DNA from: Anaerotalea alkaliphila
GTDB lineage: Bacteria > Bacillota > Clostridia > Lachnospirales > Vallitaleaceae
Length of the DNA: 64,000 nt
Reading direction: 5' to 3'
NCBI RefSeq assembly: GCF_010179735.1
Contig: NZ_JAAEEH010000001.1
Span: 150,747-214,746, forward strand
Part shown: in pieces, positions 35,996-45,181 of the stretch
Layout of the letters: the number at the start of each line of letters is the position of its first letter
Position numbering within the stretch: position 1 is the first letter of the stretch
Translations under genes and position numbers: made by a program
The notes under the pieces: generated by a model
What the model was told of the DNA's origin: nothing
Seen by the model: the letters and a program-made list of their open reading frames with translations, nothing else
Database searches by the model: none

Positions 35996-37039
35996 ATGAT
36001 GATAGCAATCAGAGGCGCCATCACAGTGGACGCAAATACGAGGGAGGCCATCCTGCAGGAAACGGAGGCGCTTCTCAAGGAGATCCTGGAACGGAACAGT
36101 TTGGAGCGGGAGGAAATCGTGGGCATCAACTTCACGGCGACCAGGGACCTGACGGCCGCCTATCCTGCGGTCGCCGCCAGATCCCTGGGGCTGGTGGACT
36201 GCAGCCTCATGTGCTTCCAGGAGATGCATGTGGAGAACAGCCTGCCCATGTGCATCCGGGCCATGGTCCTGGTGGAACGGCAGACGGGCCAGAAATCGGC
36301 GGCACATGTATATATGAAGGAAGCCAGGAGACTGCGTCCCGATCTGGCGTCCGGGGAAGCGGGGGCCGGACGTCCACTGGCCGTGGCCATCGACGGGCCT
36401 GCCGGTGCGGGAAAGAGCACGGTCGCCAAGGGCGTGGCGAAGCGGCTGGGAATCATTTATGTGGACACGGGAGCCATGTACAGGGCTTTGGCCCTCCATT
36501 GCATGGAGCAGGGAGTGGACCTGGAAGATGGGGAAGCGCTGGCGAAAGCCCTGGACCGCTCCGGCATCCGCCTGGAGCACGGTAGCGACGGCCAGCGGGT
36601 GTTCCTTGGAGAGCGGGATGTGACGGAGGAAATCCGCAGGGAGGATGTGGGGAACAACGCCTCGCGGGTGTCCGTGCACCCTGATGTCCGGGAAAAGATG
36701 GTGGAAATGCAGCAGCGGATCGCCGGCTCCCAGGCGGTGGTCATGGACGGCAGGGACATCGGAACCCATGTCCTGCCGGATGCCACGCTGAAGGTCTACC
36801 TGACGGCCAGCAGCCTGGTGAGGGCCCAAAGAAGGCATTTGGAGCTGCAGGCCAAAGGAATGGAAAGGCGGTTGGACCTGCTGGTAGAAGAAATTGAGGA
36901 GCGGGACCGGAGGGATATGGAAAGGGAGCACGCGCCCCTTAGGCAGGCGGAGGATGCGGTCCTGCTTGATGCATCGGACCTGGATGCGGAACAGGTGGTG
37001 GAAAGGGTCCTTTCCCTGCTGGAGAGGGTGGAGGCATGA
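35996..37039 (+). CDS. cmk: Fusion of AroH-type chorismate mutase and cytidylate kinase
   Basis: A 347-residue two-domain protein. Residues 1 to about 118 match AroH-class chorismate mutase: R6 in AIRGA, R62, C73 and E76 in CFQEM, R88 in CIRAM, Y106 and R114 correspond to the active-site set known from Bacillus AroH. After a short linker (about 119-127, Ala/Gly-rich) a complete cytidylate kinase follows, with Walker A GPAGAGKST at 134-142, the NMP motif VDTGAMYRA and MDGRDIGTHVLPDA. No stop, start codon or ribosome site separates the two. It thus couples prephenate formation and CMP phosphorylation in one chain. AAGGAG lies 5-8 bases before tandem ATGs. The stop overlaps ispH (ATGA). Confidence 0.92.
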   Translation: MMIAIRGAITVDANTREAILQETEALLKEILERNSLEREEIVGINFTATRDLTAAYPAVAARSLGLVDCSLMCFQEMHVENSLPMCIRAMVLVERQTGQKSAAHVYMKEARRLRPDLASGEAGAGRPLAVAIDGPAGAGKSTVAKGVAKRLGIIYVDTGAMYRALALHCMEQGVDLEDGEALAKALDRSGIRLEHGSDGQRVFLGERDVTEEIRREDVGNNASRVSVHPDVREKMVEMQQRIAGSQAVVMDGRDIGTHVLPDATLKVYLTASSLVRAQRRHLELQAKGMERRLDLLVEEIEERDRRDMEREHAPLRQAEDAVLLDASDLDAEQVVERVLSLLERVEA

Positions 37040-37887
37040 AAATCATCGTGGCCGAGACATCGGGCTTCTGCTTCGGCGTGGAGAAGGCCGTGGAGAAGGT
37101 CTACGCCCAACTGGGGCAGGGCCCCCTGTATACGTATGGACCCATCATACACAACCGGTCGGTGGTGGAGGATCTGGAATCCAAGGGGGTTCGGATCATC
37201 CATGACCTGAAGGAACTGGGGACAAGCCCCAAGGGGACCATCCTCATCCGGAGCCATGGGGTATCCAAGGCGGAAATGGATGCCATGACCGGCAGCGGCT
37301 TCCGGGTGGTGGACGCCACCTGCCCCTATGTGAAAAAGATCCACCGGGTGGTGGAGCGCTGCAGCAGGCTGGGAGACGGAGTCATCATCGCAGGGGATGA
37401 AAACCACCCGGAAGTGGCCGGAATAAAGGGATGGAGCGCAGTTCCCGTCTATTACGCCACCGATGAAGGGGACCTGGACAAGCTGCCCCTGGAAGAGGGC
37501 AAGGAATACTGCATCGTGGCCCAAACCACATTCAATTACGAAAAATACCAAAGAATCTTAAAAAAATTGCAAAATTTTCCTATTCGTGTTATTATGAACG
37601 AGACAGTGTGCCAAGCCACGGAAGACCGCCAAAAGGAAGCCGAAAAATTGGCTGGAATGGTAGACAAGATGATTGTTGTCGGCGGCAAAAACAGTTCAAA
37701 CACGCAGAAGTTGTATGAGATATGTAAAAGCCGATGTGCCCAAACCTATCACATTGAAACCATAGACGATTTAGTGTTGAATGTTTTTTCTGAGAGTGAT
37801 ATTATTGGTATAACTGCAGGAGCTTCAACTCCAAAGAACATTATTGAGGAGGTCATTTTACATGTCAGAAATGCAACAGAGTTTTGA
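37036..37887 (+). CDS. ispH: 4-hydroxy-3-methylbut-2-enyl diphosphate reductase
   Basis: A 283-residue iron-sulfur enzyme, last step of the MEP isoprenoid pathway. Three cluster cysteines are in place: C12 (GFCFGV), C96 (DATCPYV) and C192 (ETVCQAT); the substrate loop TAGASTPKNII is near the end. The last 26 bases overlap the S1 gene, whose ribosome-binding GAGGAGG is inside ispH. From about 37540 to the end the composition drops to roughly 36% G+C with different codon choice, unlike the first half. In some Clostridia ispH and S1 are fused; here they overlap. Confidence 0.95.
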   Translation: MKIIVAETSGFCFGVEKAVEKVYAQLGQGPLYTYGPIIHNRSVVEDLESKGVRIIHDLKELGTSPKGTILIRSHGVSKAEMDAMTGSGFRVVDATCPYVKKIHRVVERCSRLGDGVIIAGDENHPEVAGIKGWSAVPVYYATDEGDLDKLPLEEGKEYCIVAQTTFNYEKYQRILKKLQNFPIRVIMNETVCQATEDRQKEAEKLAGMVDKMIVVGGKNSSNTQKLYEICKSRCAQTYHIETIDDLVLNVFSESDIIGITAGASTPKNIIEEVILHVRNATEF

Positions 37888-38974
37888 GGAAATGCTGGAG
37901 GCGTCATTGGTTGAAATTCATAGAGGGGAAATCGTAGAAGGTACCGTCATAGATGTCAACGACAACGAAATCTACGTCAACATCGGATACAAATCCGACG
38001 GGATCATCCCCAAGAGTGAATTCTCCAACTTTCCGGCTATCCACCTAAAAGACGCGGTCAAGCCAGGAGACACCATCCGCGCAAAAGTTTTGCGGGTGAA
38101 CGATGGGGAAGGGCAAGTCCTTTTGACCTATAAGAGACTGAAGTCCGAAGAGGGCCTCAGAAAGGTGGAAGAACTCTACAATTCGAAAGAGCCTGTGACA
38201 GCCAAAGTGAATCTGGTCCTTGATGGTGGTCTTGTAGTGATCATTGATGAAGTCAGGATTTTCATCCCTGCATCCCTGGTATCCGACACTTATGTGACGG
38301 ATTTGTCCGAATTCAAGAACCAGGACTTCACCTTCGTCATCACCGAATTCAATCTCAAGAAAAACAGGATCATCGGAAACAGAAGGATCCTTTTGGAAGA
38401 GGAAAAGAACGCAAGGATCGAAGAGGTTTTCGAGACATTGGCTCCGGGCCAAGTCATCGAAGGCACCGTAAAGAACATCACAGATTACGGGGTGTTCGTC
38501 AGCGTCAACGGTGTGGATGGGCTGGTGCACATCTCCGAATTGTCTTGGGGCCGGATCCGTTCCCCCAAAGATGTGGTCAGCGTGGGTGACACCGTAAAAG
38601 TGCGCATCTTGGACGTGAACACGAAGAAGAAGAAGATTTCCCTGTCCATGAAGTTCGAAGAGGACAACCCATGGAACAATGCGGAAGAAAAGTTCGCCGT
38701 AGGCAACGTGGTGACCGGCAGGGTGGCCAGAATGACCGATTTCGGCGCATTCATCGAACTGGAAACCGGAGTGGACGCGCTGCTGCACGTATCCCAGATT
38801 TCCATCAAGCATGTGGAAAAACCCTCCGATGTGCTGCAGGTTGGTGAAATGGTTACTGCAAGGGTGACCGACTTGAATCTGGAAGACAAGAAGATCAGCC
38901 TTTCCATCAAGGAACTGGAGAGGGAGCAGGAAGCTGCCGGCGTATACGATGACGCTGTGGAAGACGAAGAGTAA
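37862..38974 (+). CDS. rpsA: 30S ribosomal protein S1 homologue, four S1 domains
   Basis: A 370-residue RNA-binding protein with four S1 motifs (about 22-92, 108-175, 193-262 and 279-348). Domains 3 and 4 are canonical (EGTVKNITDYGVFVSVNG; GRVARMTDFGAFIELETG); domain 2 is the most diverged, as in other Gram-positive S1 proteins. It helps mRNA binding or RNA turnover; four-domain forms differ from the six-domain E. coli S1. The ATG at 37862 uses GAGGAGG (37846-37852) within ispH, so translation is coupled. Codon use is moderately AT-rich. Confidence 0.92.
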   Translation: MSEMQQSFEEMLEASLVEIHRGEIVEGTVIDVNDNEIYVNIGYKSDGIIPKSEFSNFPAIHLKDAVKPGDTIRAKVLRVNDGEGQVLLTYKRLKSEEGLRKVEELYNSKEPVTAKVNLVLDGGLVVIIDEVRIFIPASLVSDTYVTDLSEFKNQDFTFVITEFNLKKNRIIGNRRILLEEEKNARIEEVFETLAPGQVIEGTVKNITDYGVFVSVNGVDGLVHISELSWGRIRSPKDVVSVGDTVKVRILDVNTKKKKISLSMKFEEDNPWNNAEEKFAVGNVVTGRVARMTDFGAFIELETGVDALLHVSQISIKHVEKPSDVLQVGEMVTARVTDLNLEDKKISLSIKELEREQEAAGVYDDAVEDEE

Positions 38975-39008
38975 GCTGTATTGTCCATAGAATCCCTTAG
39001 GGGAAGAA

Positions 39009-39040
39009 AAACTCAGAGGTCAGGAATGACTTCTGAGTTT
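39009..39040. terminator. Bidirectional terminator between the S1 gene and the YprB-like gene
   Basis: A 14-bp stem with one G-T wobble (39009-39022 with 39027-39040) and a GGAA loop. T-rich flanks lie on both sides. The stop codon of the minus-strand gene (39013-39015) is inside the stem. Confidence 0.8.
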
Positions 39041-40176
39041 CCTTTTGAAGCAGGGAAATCGGTCAAGGAGATGTGCGGCTCCCCTTCCAGGAAGAGCCGC
39101 CACACCCCGGGACCCAGCAGCGGCCCCAAAAGCCGGGGGTCCAGGGAAGCCAGGGCGCTTGCCTCCACATAGACATGCTCCCGGCGGGGGTCCTTATGGA
39201 ACAGGGGCAACCCTTTCAAGTGGGGGCCGAGGACGGCGGGTAACTCCACGAACAATCCGGATTTCCTGACAAATGCGGTATCCTTGCCGGCTTGGACCCT
39301 GTGTCCGGGGGCAACGAAACGCCCTACGCTCTTGTGTATGGCGGTGTCTTCTTTCGGGAGGTAGTAATAGTTCCGATAATCGCTGAAATAGTGCAGCAGG
39401 GACAGCGGCCGGATGGGGAGGTGGAGGGACAGCAGGCTTCCTTGCAAGAGGATCCGGTGGCCGCTCCCGTCGAACGCCGCGGTTCCGAAATGACGCTGCT
39501 CCAGCCGGAAGAGGAAAGTGATCTGGTCTTCTTCCCTCTCCAGGGAAAAGGATTCCGGATGGAAGCGGTTTTCCTTCAACTGCAGCACGGTTTCCAGCAG
39601 GGGACGCAGTGCAAGCAGTACGAGGGTGTTTTCCAGGTCTTCCCTGTTGTGGACCAGAAGGGGTTGGGCAAGATCCCGCCTATGGCCTTCCAGGAATTCC
39701 CGGTGTGTCCTGGCGAGAAGGAAACCGGAGGAGTTGTCCGTCCGACCCAGCCCGAAGTGGGCCGCCAGGACCTGGAGGCGCAAGCCGGGAAAGCCAAGCG
39801 CCTGTTTGCATGGCCGAAGACGAAGGTATAGGTCGTACTGGCCCAGGTCCTCCAGGGGGCTTTCCAGACCGAAGGACCTGAAGCGGGCCCCCAGGAAGGG
39901 GAGGTCGAAGGCGGTACCGTTGTAGTGGGCCAGGGTCTTGAATGGGGACAGGAACTCCCGAAGCCGGTACAGCAGCTCGTATTCGTCCGCGGGCCGTTCC
40001 CCCAGCCACTGGACGGAGCGGATTCCGTCCGGAGACCGGTACAGGCAGCCTGCAAGGAGGAGCTGGTCGCTCCTTCTGTCGAATCCGGTGGTTTCGATGT
40101 CCAGGACACATTCGCCTGGACGCAGATGCTCCAGGAAAGGCAAAGCCGTTTCCAAATTGTTTTCGACGATCAGCAT
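39013..40176 (-). CDS. Ribonuclease H-like (YprB family) exonuclease-domain protein
   Basis: A 387-residue protein. The N-terminal part (about 1-190) has the DEDD-type RNase H fold: LDIETTGF, HYNGTAFDLPFLGARF, YDLYLRLRP and REDLENTLVL supply the acidic residues. The remaining half (from about 200) has no recognisable domain and is likely helical. Function is not established; the fold suggests a 3'-5' exonuclease. The ATG at 40176 is preceded on the minus strand by GGAAGGAGG, while the open frame extends to 40344 through the promoter. It is convergent with the S1 gene and divergent from speD. Confidence 0.82.
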   Translation of the reverse strand: MLIVENNLETALPFLEHLRPGECVLDIETTGFDRRSDQLLLAGCLYRSPDGIRSVQWLGERPADEYELLYRLREFLSPFKTLAHYNGTAFDLPFLGARFRSFGLESPLEDLGQYDLYLRLRPCKQALGFPGLRLQVLAAHFGLGRTDNSSGFLLARTHREFLEGHRRDLAQPLLVHNREDLENTLVLLALRPLLETVLQLKENRFHPESFSLEREEDQITFLFRLEQRHFGTAAFDGSGHRILLQGSLLSLHLPIRPLSLLHYFSDYRNYYYLPKEDTAIHKSVGRFVAPGHRVQAGKDTAFVRKSGLFVELPAVLGPHLKGLPLFHKDPRREHVYVEASALASLDPRLLGPLLGPGVWRLFLEGEPHISLTDFPASKGNSEVIPDL

Positions 40177-40195
40177 GGTCCACCTCCTTCCTTCC

Positions 40196-40224
40196 ATGCT
40201 AGGGCAAAGGCCTGGAAATGTCAA
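40196..40224 (-). promoter_or_regulatory. Sigma-A promoter of the YprB-like gene
   Basis: On the minus strand: perfect TTGACA (40219-40224), 17-base spacer, TAGCAT (40196-40201), 20 bases before the ATG. It is back to back with the speD promoter. Confidence 0.6.
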
Positions 40225-40245
40225 GAGCCCTGGGGAATGAAAGAG

Positions 40246-40275
40246 TTGCCTATACGGGAAACTATATGATAAAAT
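40246..40275 (+). promoter_or_regulatory. Possible promoter of the speD operon
   Basis: TTGCCT (40246-40251), 18-base spacer, TAAAAT (40270-40275). The spacer is slightly long; other -10-like hexamers (TATGAT, GATAAA) overlap, so the exact register is uncertain. Confidence 0.5.
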
Positions 40276-40343
40276 GTTTAATAGCATGGTCCTATGAATA
40301 AGATGCAGAAGACTGCCGGGCCGATTTAAGGAAAGGAATGTCA

Positions 40344-41144
40344 ATGGAAAAATTGGTTTTGTATGGTTTCAATAATTTGACCAAATCGCTCAGCTTCAAC
40401 ATTTACGACATCTGTTATGCCAAGAGCAAGGAGGATCAGGAAAAGTACATCGAATACATCGATGAGCAGTACAATTCCACCAGGCTCACGAAGATCCTCA
40501 CCGATGTGACCGAGATGATCGGAGCCAGTGTCCTGAACGTGGCGAAGCAGGACTATGACCCCCAGGGAGCGAGTGTGACAATTCTGATTTCGGAAGAGGA
40601 AGTGCCGCTGCATGCGGTGGACCCTTCCTGCAACAGAGGCATCCTTGCGCCCATGCCCACCCATGTGGTCGGGCATCTGGACAAAAGCCACATCACGGTC
40701 CACACCTATCCGGAAAGCCACCCGGACCAGGGAATCACCACATTCAGGGCAGACATCGACGTTTCGACCTGCGGTACCATCTCCCCGCTGAAGGCTTTGG
40801 ACTACCTGATTGAAAATTTCGATTCCGACATCATCATCTGCGACTACCGGGTCCGCGGATTCACCAGGGACCTGAACGGAAACAAACACTACATCGACCA
40901 CAAGATCAACTCCATCCAGGACTACATTGCCGAGAGGAATCTGGAGATGTACAACATCATTGACGTGAACGTCTACCAGGAAAAGATTTTCCATTCCAAG
41001 ATGATCCTTAAGGACCTGGAACTGGACAACTACCTGTTCGGACTGAACAAGGCAGACTTGTCGGATGAGGAAGTGGAAAGGCTGGAAAAGCAGATTTACG
41101 CGGAAATGCACGAAATCTATTACGGAAAGAATCTGAAGAAATAA
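40344..41144 (+). CDS. speD: S-adenosylmethionine decarboxylase proenzyme
   Basis: A 266-residue proenzyme of the larger E. coli-type class. The self-cleavage site is in [15 protein letters not shown], with S115 becoming the pyruvoyl group; the catalytic cysteine lies in [14 protein letters not shown]. It makes decarboxylated SAM, the aminopropyl donor for SpeE encoded next. Of two in-frame ATGs, 40344 sits 6 bases after GAAAGGA and is preferred to 40338. Size and motifs exclude the small Bacillus/archaeal type. Confidence 0.95.
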   Translation: MEKLVLYGFNNLTKSLSFNIYDICYAKSKEDQEKYIEYIDEQYNSTRLTKILTDVTEMIGASVLNVAKQDYDPQGASVTILISEEEVPLHAVDPSCNRGILAPMPTHVVGHLDKSHITVHTYPESHPDQGITTFRADIDVSTCGTISPLKALDYLIENFDSDIIICDYRVRGFTRDLNGNKHYIDHKINSIQDYIAERNLEMYNIIDVNVYQEKIFHSKMILKDLELDNYLFGLNKADLSDEEVERLEKQIYAEMHEIYYGKNLKK

Positions 41145-41169
41145 GGGCGCGCCCGACTGGAGGTATGAA

Positions 41170-42018
41170 ATGACACAATGGTTTATGGAACAGCATACGA
41201 AGGACGCACAATTCAGAATAGAAGTCAAGAAACACCTGCACAGTGAAACATCCCCTTTCCAGAAGATCGACTTCTACGAAAGCGACACCTTCGGCAAATT
41301 CTTTGCCCTGGACGACGTGCTCATGGTCACGGAAAAGGATGAATTCATCTACCATGAGATGATTGTCCACGTGCCCATGGCGGTGCATCCGGAAATCAAG
41401 AAGGTGCTTGTCATCGGTGGAGGGGATGGAGGGACAGTCAGGGAGCTGACCCGGTATCCCTCCATCGAAAGCATTGAAATGGTTGAGATCGACGAACGTG
41501 TGGTGCGCCTTTGCCAGGAATACTTGCCGCAAACTGCAGGAAAGCTGACAGACCCCAGGGTCAAACTCCATTTCGAGGACGGCATTTCCTTCGTGGCAAG
41601 GAAGAAGGACGCATACGACCTGATCCTGGTGGACTCCACCGATCCCATCGGACCAGGGGAAGGGCTTTTTTCCTCCCGATTCTACCAGGATTGCTTTGAT
41701 GCGCTGAAACCGGACGGCATCCTGATCAACCAGCATGAAAGCCCCTACTACGAACGGGAGTCTACGGAAATGAAGAAGGCGCACAGCAAGATCAAGAAGA
41801 CCTTCCCGATTTCAATGGTATACCAGTTCCACATCCCCACCTATCCTTCCGGCCACTGGTTGTTCGGTTTCGCATCCAAGAAATTGGATCCGCTGAAGGA
41901 CCACAAACCCCAGGTGTGGGAGCAACTGGGCCTGTCCTGCGGATACTACAACAGCGAACTCCACAAGGCGTCCTTTGTGCTGCCCAATTATGTGAAGGAA
42001 ATGCTGGAGAATGCATGA
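41170..42018 (+). CDS. speE: Polyamine aminopropyltransferase (spermidine synthase)
   Basis: A 282-residue SAM-like-fold enzyme that transfers the aminopropyl group from decarboxylated SAM to putrescine. Motifs: VLVIGGGDGGTVRELTRYP for the cosubstrate, the acidic EMVEIDE, and the catalytic DLILVDSTDPIGPGEGLF. It directly follows speD (25-base gap with GGAGG), so the pair forms a spermidine unit; a putrescine source is not in the window. The stop overlaps rnhB by 8 bases. Confidence 0.96.
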   Translation: MTQWFMEQHTKDAQFRIEVKKHLHSETSPFQKIDFYESDTFGKFFALDDVLMVTEKDEFIYHEMIVHVPMAVHPEIKKVLVIGGGDGGTVRELTRYPSIESIEMVEIDERVVRLCQEYLPQTAGKLTDPRVKLHFEDGISFVARKKDAYDLILVDSTDPIGPGEGLFSSRFYQDCFDALKPDGILINQHESPYYERESTEMKKAHSKIKKTFPISMVYQFHIPTYPSGHWLFGFASKKLDPLKDHKPQVWEQLGLSCGYYNSELHKASFVLPNYVKEMLENA

Positions 42019-42637
42019 TCCTCAAGCCCTTTACCTCTTCGACAGGCAGTTCGGCTGCAAGGGACCCGTTTGCGGCATAGACGAGGTGGGCCGGGGACCT
42101 TTGGCCGGACCGGTGGTTGCCGCCGCGGTGGTGCTGCCCGCGGTGGCTGACCTGCCGGGACTTGACGATTCCAAAAAGCTGTCGCCGAAAAAGCGGGAAC
42201 GCCTGGCCGGACTGATCCGGGAACAGGCGGTGGCTTGGGCGGTCGGCATGGCGTCGGTGGAGGAAATCGACACGTTGAACATCCTGGAAGCCACAAAATT
42301 GGCGATGGAGCGGGCTGTGGCGGATTTGGGCGTCGAACCGGAACTGCTGCTGGTGGATGCGGTGCGGCTGCCCCGGATTTCCCTTCCCCAGGAGAGCATC
42401 CTGCAAGGGGACGCCAAAAGCGCATCCGTCGCCGCAGCCAGCATCGTCGCCAAAGTGGCAAGGGATGCCATGATGGAAGCTTATGCCGGAGCCTATCCGG
42501 ATTACGGATTCGAAAGACACAAGGGATATGGGACCAAGCAACATATCCAAGCCCTGCGCTCCCTGGGGCCGACGCCAATACACAGGAAACTTTTCATCCG
42601 GAATTTCATCGGCCGGCCGGAGGAGGCAGGACGGTGA
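42011..42637 (+). CDS. rnhB: Ribonuclease HII
   Basis: A 208-residue endonuclease that removes ribonucleotides and RNA primers from RNA-DNA hybrids. The DEDD catalytic set starts with D and E in GIDEVGRGPLAGPVVAAAV; LLLVDAV and SVAAASIVAKVARD are the other signatures, and the C-terminal RHKGYGT is typical. The ATG at 42011 is within the end of speE with GGAG upstream. Stop overlaps the yraN start (GTGA). Confidence 0.95.
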   Translation: MHDPQALYLFDRQFGCKGPVCGIDEVGRGPLAGPVVAAAVVLPAVADLPGLDDSKKLSPKKRERLAGLIREQAVAWAVGMASVEEIDTLNILEATKLAMERAVADLGVEPELLLVDAVRLPRISLPQESILQGDAKSASVAAASIVAKVARDAMMEAYAGAYPDYGFERHKGYGTKQHIQALRSLGPTPIHRKLFIRNFIGRPEEAGR

Positions 42638-43005
42638 ACAACCAGGAGAAGGGGCGCCAGGGGGAAGACAGGGCTGCCGCATTCCTGGAAGCCGCAGGCT
42701 ACAGGGTGCTTGCCAGGAACTACCGGTGCGTGTACGGAGAAGTGGACATCGTCGCCTTGGACCCCGCCGTTCCGGAGCAGACCATTTTCATAGAGGTGAA
42801 ATATCGGAAGACCGGCACCAGGGGAAACCCCTGGGAGGCGGTGAACCGAACAAAGCAACAGAGGATCATCCGGACATCGGCCGCATATCTGCGGGAACAT
42901 GGAGGGATGAAGGGCCAGGTGCGCTACGATGTCCTGGAGATGGACGACCGGAAGGTGGTCCATCATCCCTGTGCCTTCGACGCAAGCGGCATGCGCGGGA
43001 TATGA
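42634..43005 (+). CDS. yraN: YraN/UPF0102 family endonuclease-like protein
   Basis: A 123-residue small protein of the UPF0102 family with a restriction-endonuclease-like fold: GEDRAAAFLEAAGYRVLARN, then YGEVDIVALD and FIEVKYRK, which supply the E-D-ExK acidic set. Its function is unsettled; the family usually sits beside rnhB, as here. GTG start at 42634 overlaps the rnhB stop and has AGGAGG 7 bases upstream. Confidence 0.92.
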   Translation: MNNQEKGRQGEDRAAAFLEAAGYRVLARNYRCVYGEVDIVALDPAVPEQTIFIEVKYRKTGTRGNPWEAVNRTKQQRIIRTSAAYLREHGGMKGQVRYDVLEMDDRKVVHHPCAFDASGMRGI

Positions 43006-43022
43006 AGGAGGATTTTGTGTCA

Positions 43023-43859
43023 ATGGAAGAGATGCTCCTGACAGAGCGGGAAGGGGTTCCTTTCCTGGAATTTGCACATTTCAAGGAGTCCGGATTGGTC
43101 AGCCATGGGTTTTCGACACGGCATGGAGGCGTCAGCCCCAGTCCGTTCGACACCTTGAATCTGGGACTTGGAAGAGGGGACGACCCGGCCCATGTGGTTG
43201 AAAATTTTACAAGAATATGCAAGGCTTTGGAAATCCCCCCCCGATCCCTGGTGTTTTCAGACCAGGTCCATGGTTCCGGGCTTCTGGAGGTGGGACTGGG
43301 GGACCGGGGCAAAGGACTCTTCAGGGAATCGGACATCCGCAATGTGGACGGCCTTATGACGGACAGCCCAGGGGTGGCCCTGGCCACCTTCTATGCGGAC
43401 TGTGTCCCCCTGTTCTTTTTGGATCCGGCGCACAAGGCGGTGGCCCTTTCCCATGCGGGATGGCGGGGGACCGTGGACGGCATCGGGCCCAAGACCGTGG
43501 CTGCCATGGCCAAGCGTTTCCAAAGCGTTCCCGGGGAATTGCTTGTGGGAATCGGCCCGTCCATCGGGCCTTGTTGCTTCCAGGTTTCAGAAGAGGTCGT
43601 GGACGCCTTCAAGAGGCTGTTTTCACCGGACATGCTGGAACGGATCGCAAAGCCGGAGGGGAACGGAAAACACCGGATCGACCTGTGGCTGGCAAACCGG
43701 ATGCTCCTGGAAGACAGCGGCGTGCTGCCGGGAAACATCCATGGGGCCCATTTGTGCACCAAGTGCAACGGGAAGGATTTCTTTTCCCATAGGGCCATGG
43801 GGAGCAACAGGGGAAGCTTGGCGGCCATACTGGCGTTGAAAGAGGGAGGTGCCCGATGA
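43023..43859 (+). CDS. pgeF: YfiH family protein (peptidoglycan editing factor PgeF / multicopper-like purine nucleoside hydrolase family)
   Basis: A 278-residue YfiH-fold protein. The zinc or copper ligands are visible: SDQVHGSGLLEVG, YADCVPLFFLD, LSHAGWRGTV and the late GAHLCTKCNGKDFFSHR. Homologues have been reported as purine-nucleoside phosphorylases/laccases and as PgeF, which corrects L-Ser insertion into peptidoglycan. GTG 43017 and ATG 43023 are both served by AGGAGGA (43006-43012); I chose the ATG. The stop overlaps the next gene (ATGA). Confidence 0.88.
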   Translation: MEEMLLTEREGVPFLEFAHFKESGLVSHGFSTRHGGVSPSPFDTLNLGLGRGDDPAHVVENFTRICKALEIPPRSLVFSDQVHGSGLLEVGLGDRGKGLFRESDIRNVDGLMTDSPGVALATFYADCVPLFFLDPAHKAVALSHAGWRGTVDGIGPKTVAAMAKRFQSVPGELLVGIGPSIGPCCFQVSEEVVDAFKRLFSPDMLERIAKPEGNGKHRIDLWLANRMLLEDSGVLPGNIHGAHLCTKCNGKDFFSHRAMGSNRGSLAAILALKEGGAR

Positions 43860-45181
43860 GGAAGCATCGGATCAAGGAGGTGCTGGAAGGCAGCATCGGA
43901 GAGGAAATGGAAATCGAACCGGGAGACTGGCTGGTGGCCATCAACGGCATGGAAGTGGAAGATGCCTTGGACTACCATCTGCTGGTTGCCGACAGTGAAC
44001 TGGAGTTGAGCATAGAAAAGAAAGACACAGGGGAAGAGTGGGAGATTGTCATCGAAAAGGAAGAGGATGAGGACCTGGGACTCCTTTTCGAAAGCAATCT
44101 GATGGATGAGTACAAGTCCTGCACGAACCGCTGTGTCTTTTGTTTTATAGACCAGCTGCCTCCGGGAATGCGGGAAACGATGTACTTCAAGGATGACGAC
44201 GCCCGGCTCTCCTTCCTCCAGGGCAATTACATCACCCTGACGAACATGCGGGAAAAGGACGTGGACCGTATCATCCGGTACAGGCTGGAACCCATCAACA
44301 TCTCCATCCACACCATGAACATGGGCCTCCGCCAGGAGATGCTCGGCAACAAGAAGGCGGACCGGATCCTCGGCTATATGGAAAAGCTGCGGGATGCGGA
44401 CATCCGGATGAACGGCCAGATCGTACTTTGCAAGGGAATCAACGACGGCAGGGAACTGGAGTATTCCATCAGGGAGATGGCCAGGTTCCTGCCCCAACTG
44501 CAGAGCGTGTCCATCGTACCGGTGGGTCTGACCAGACACCGGCAAGGGCTGGCCCCCTTGGAGCCGTTCACCCCGGAAGACGCAAGGGAAGTCGTCCGGA
44601 TGGTGGAAACCTGGCAGAAAAGGACCTTCGCATCCCACAACAACCATTTCATCCATGCGGGGGACGAATTCTATTTTCTGGCCGGGGAAAATGTTCCGGA
44701 GGCGGTGACCTACGACGGTTATCTCCAGTTGGAGAACGGCGTGGGCATGACAAGGCTGCTGCTGGACACGTTCGAAGAAGCCCTGGGACACATGGATGTG
44801 GATCCCAGGGGAACCTATGCGCCTGTGGCGCTGGCGACCGGGATGCTGACCTTGGACCTGATGCGGCGGCTGGTGGAACAGGTCCGGGAAAAAAGGCCCG
44901 GAATGCAGGTGGAGGTCCTTGGGATCAGGAATGATTTCTTTGGGGAGCGGATAACCGTATCCGGCCTGCTGACCGGGCAGGACATCATCCGCCAGCTCCA
45001 AGGTAAAGTGGCGGGAAAGCTGCTTCTGCTCCCCTCCAATCTGTTGCGGGACAGCGACCCGGTCCTGTTGGACGACAGGACCCTGGAGGACATCGGAAAG
45101 GCCCTCCAGGTGGAAGTGCGGGTGGTGCAGCCCGGAGGAAAAGAACTGATTGACGCATTGGAAGGAGCAAGACATGAGTAG
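43856..45181 (+). CDS. DUF512 radical-SAM-like protein with N-terminal PDZ domain
   Basis: A 441-residue protein typical of Clostridia and cyanobacteria. An N-terminal PDZ-like domain (about 10-75, [19 protein letters not shown]) precedes a Cys cluster C89/C93/C96 (CTNRCVFC, followed by [10 protein letters not shown]), which resembles a radical-SAM motif, and a C-terminal DUF512 domain. The biochemical function is unknown. It overlaps der by 8 bases, and DUF512-der-plsY-gpsA is a conserved order, which suggests a role in ribosome or membrane biogenesis, an inference only. Confidence 0.9.
   Translation: MRKHRIKEVLEGSIGEEMEIEPGDWLVAINGMEVEDALDYHLLVADSELELSIEKKDTGEEWEIVIEKEEDEDLGLLFESNLMDEYKSCTNRCVFCFIDQLPPGMRETMYFKDDDARLSFLQGNYITLTNMREKDVDRIIRYRLEPINISIHTMNMGLRQEMLGNKKADRILGYMEKLRDADIRMNGQIVLCKGINDGRELEYSIREMARFLPQLQSVSIVPVGLTRHRQGLAPLEPFTPEDAREVVRMVETWQKRTFASHNNHFIHAGDEFYFLAGENVPEAVTYDGYLQLENGVGMTRLLLDTFEEALGHMDVDPRGTYAPVALATGMLTLDLMRRLVEQVREKRPGMQVEVLGIRNDFFGERITVSGLLTGQDIIRQLQGKVAGKLLLLPSNLLRDSDPVLLDDRTLEDIGKALQVEVRVVQPGGKELIDALEGARHE

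Noticed and set aside
43856..45181. DUF512 protein as a novel system component
   Set aside because: It has an unknown function but is a widespread Clostridia family with a conserved place next to der, so it is not special to this window.
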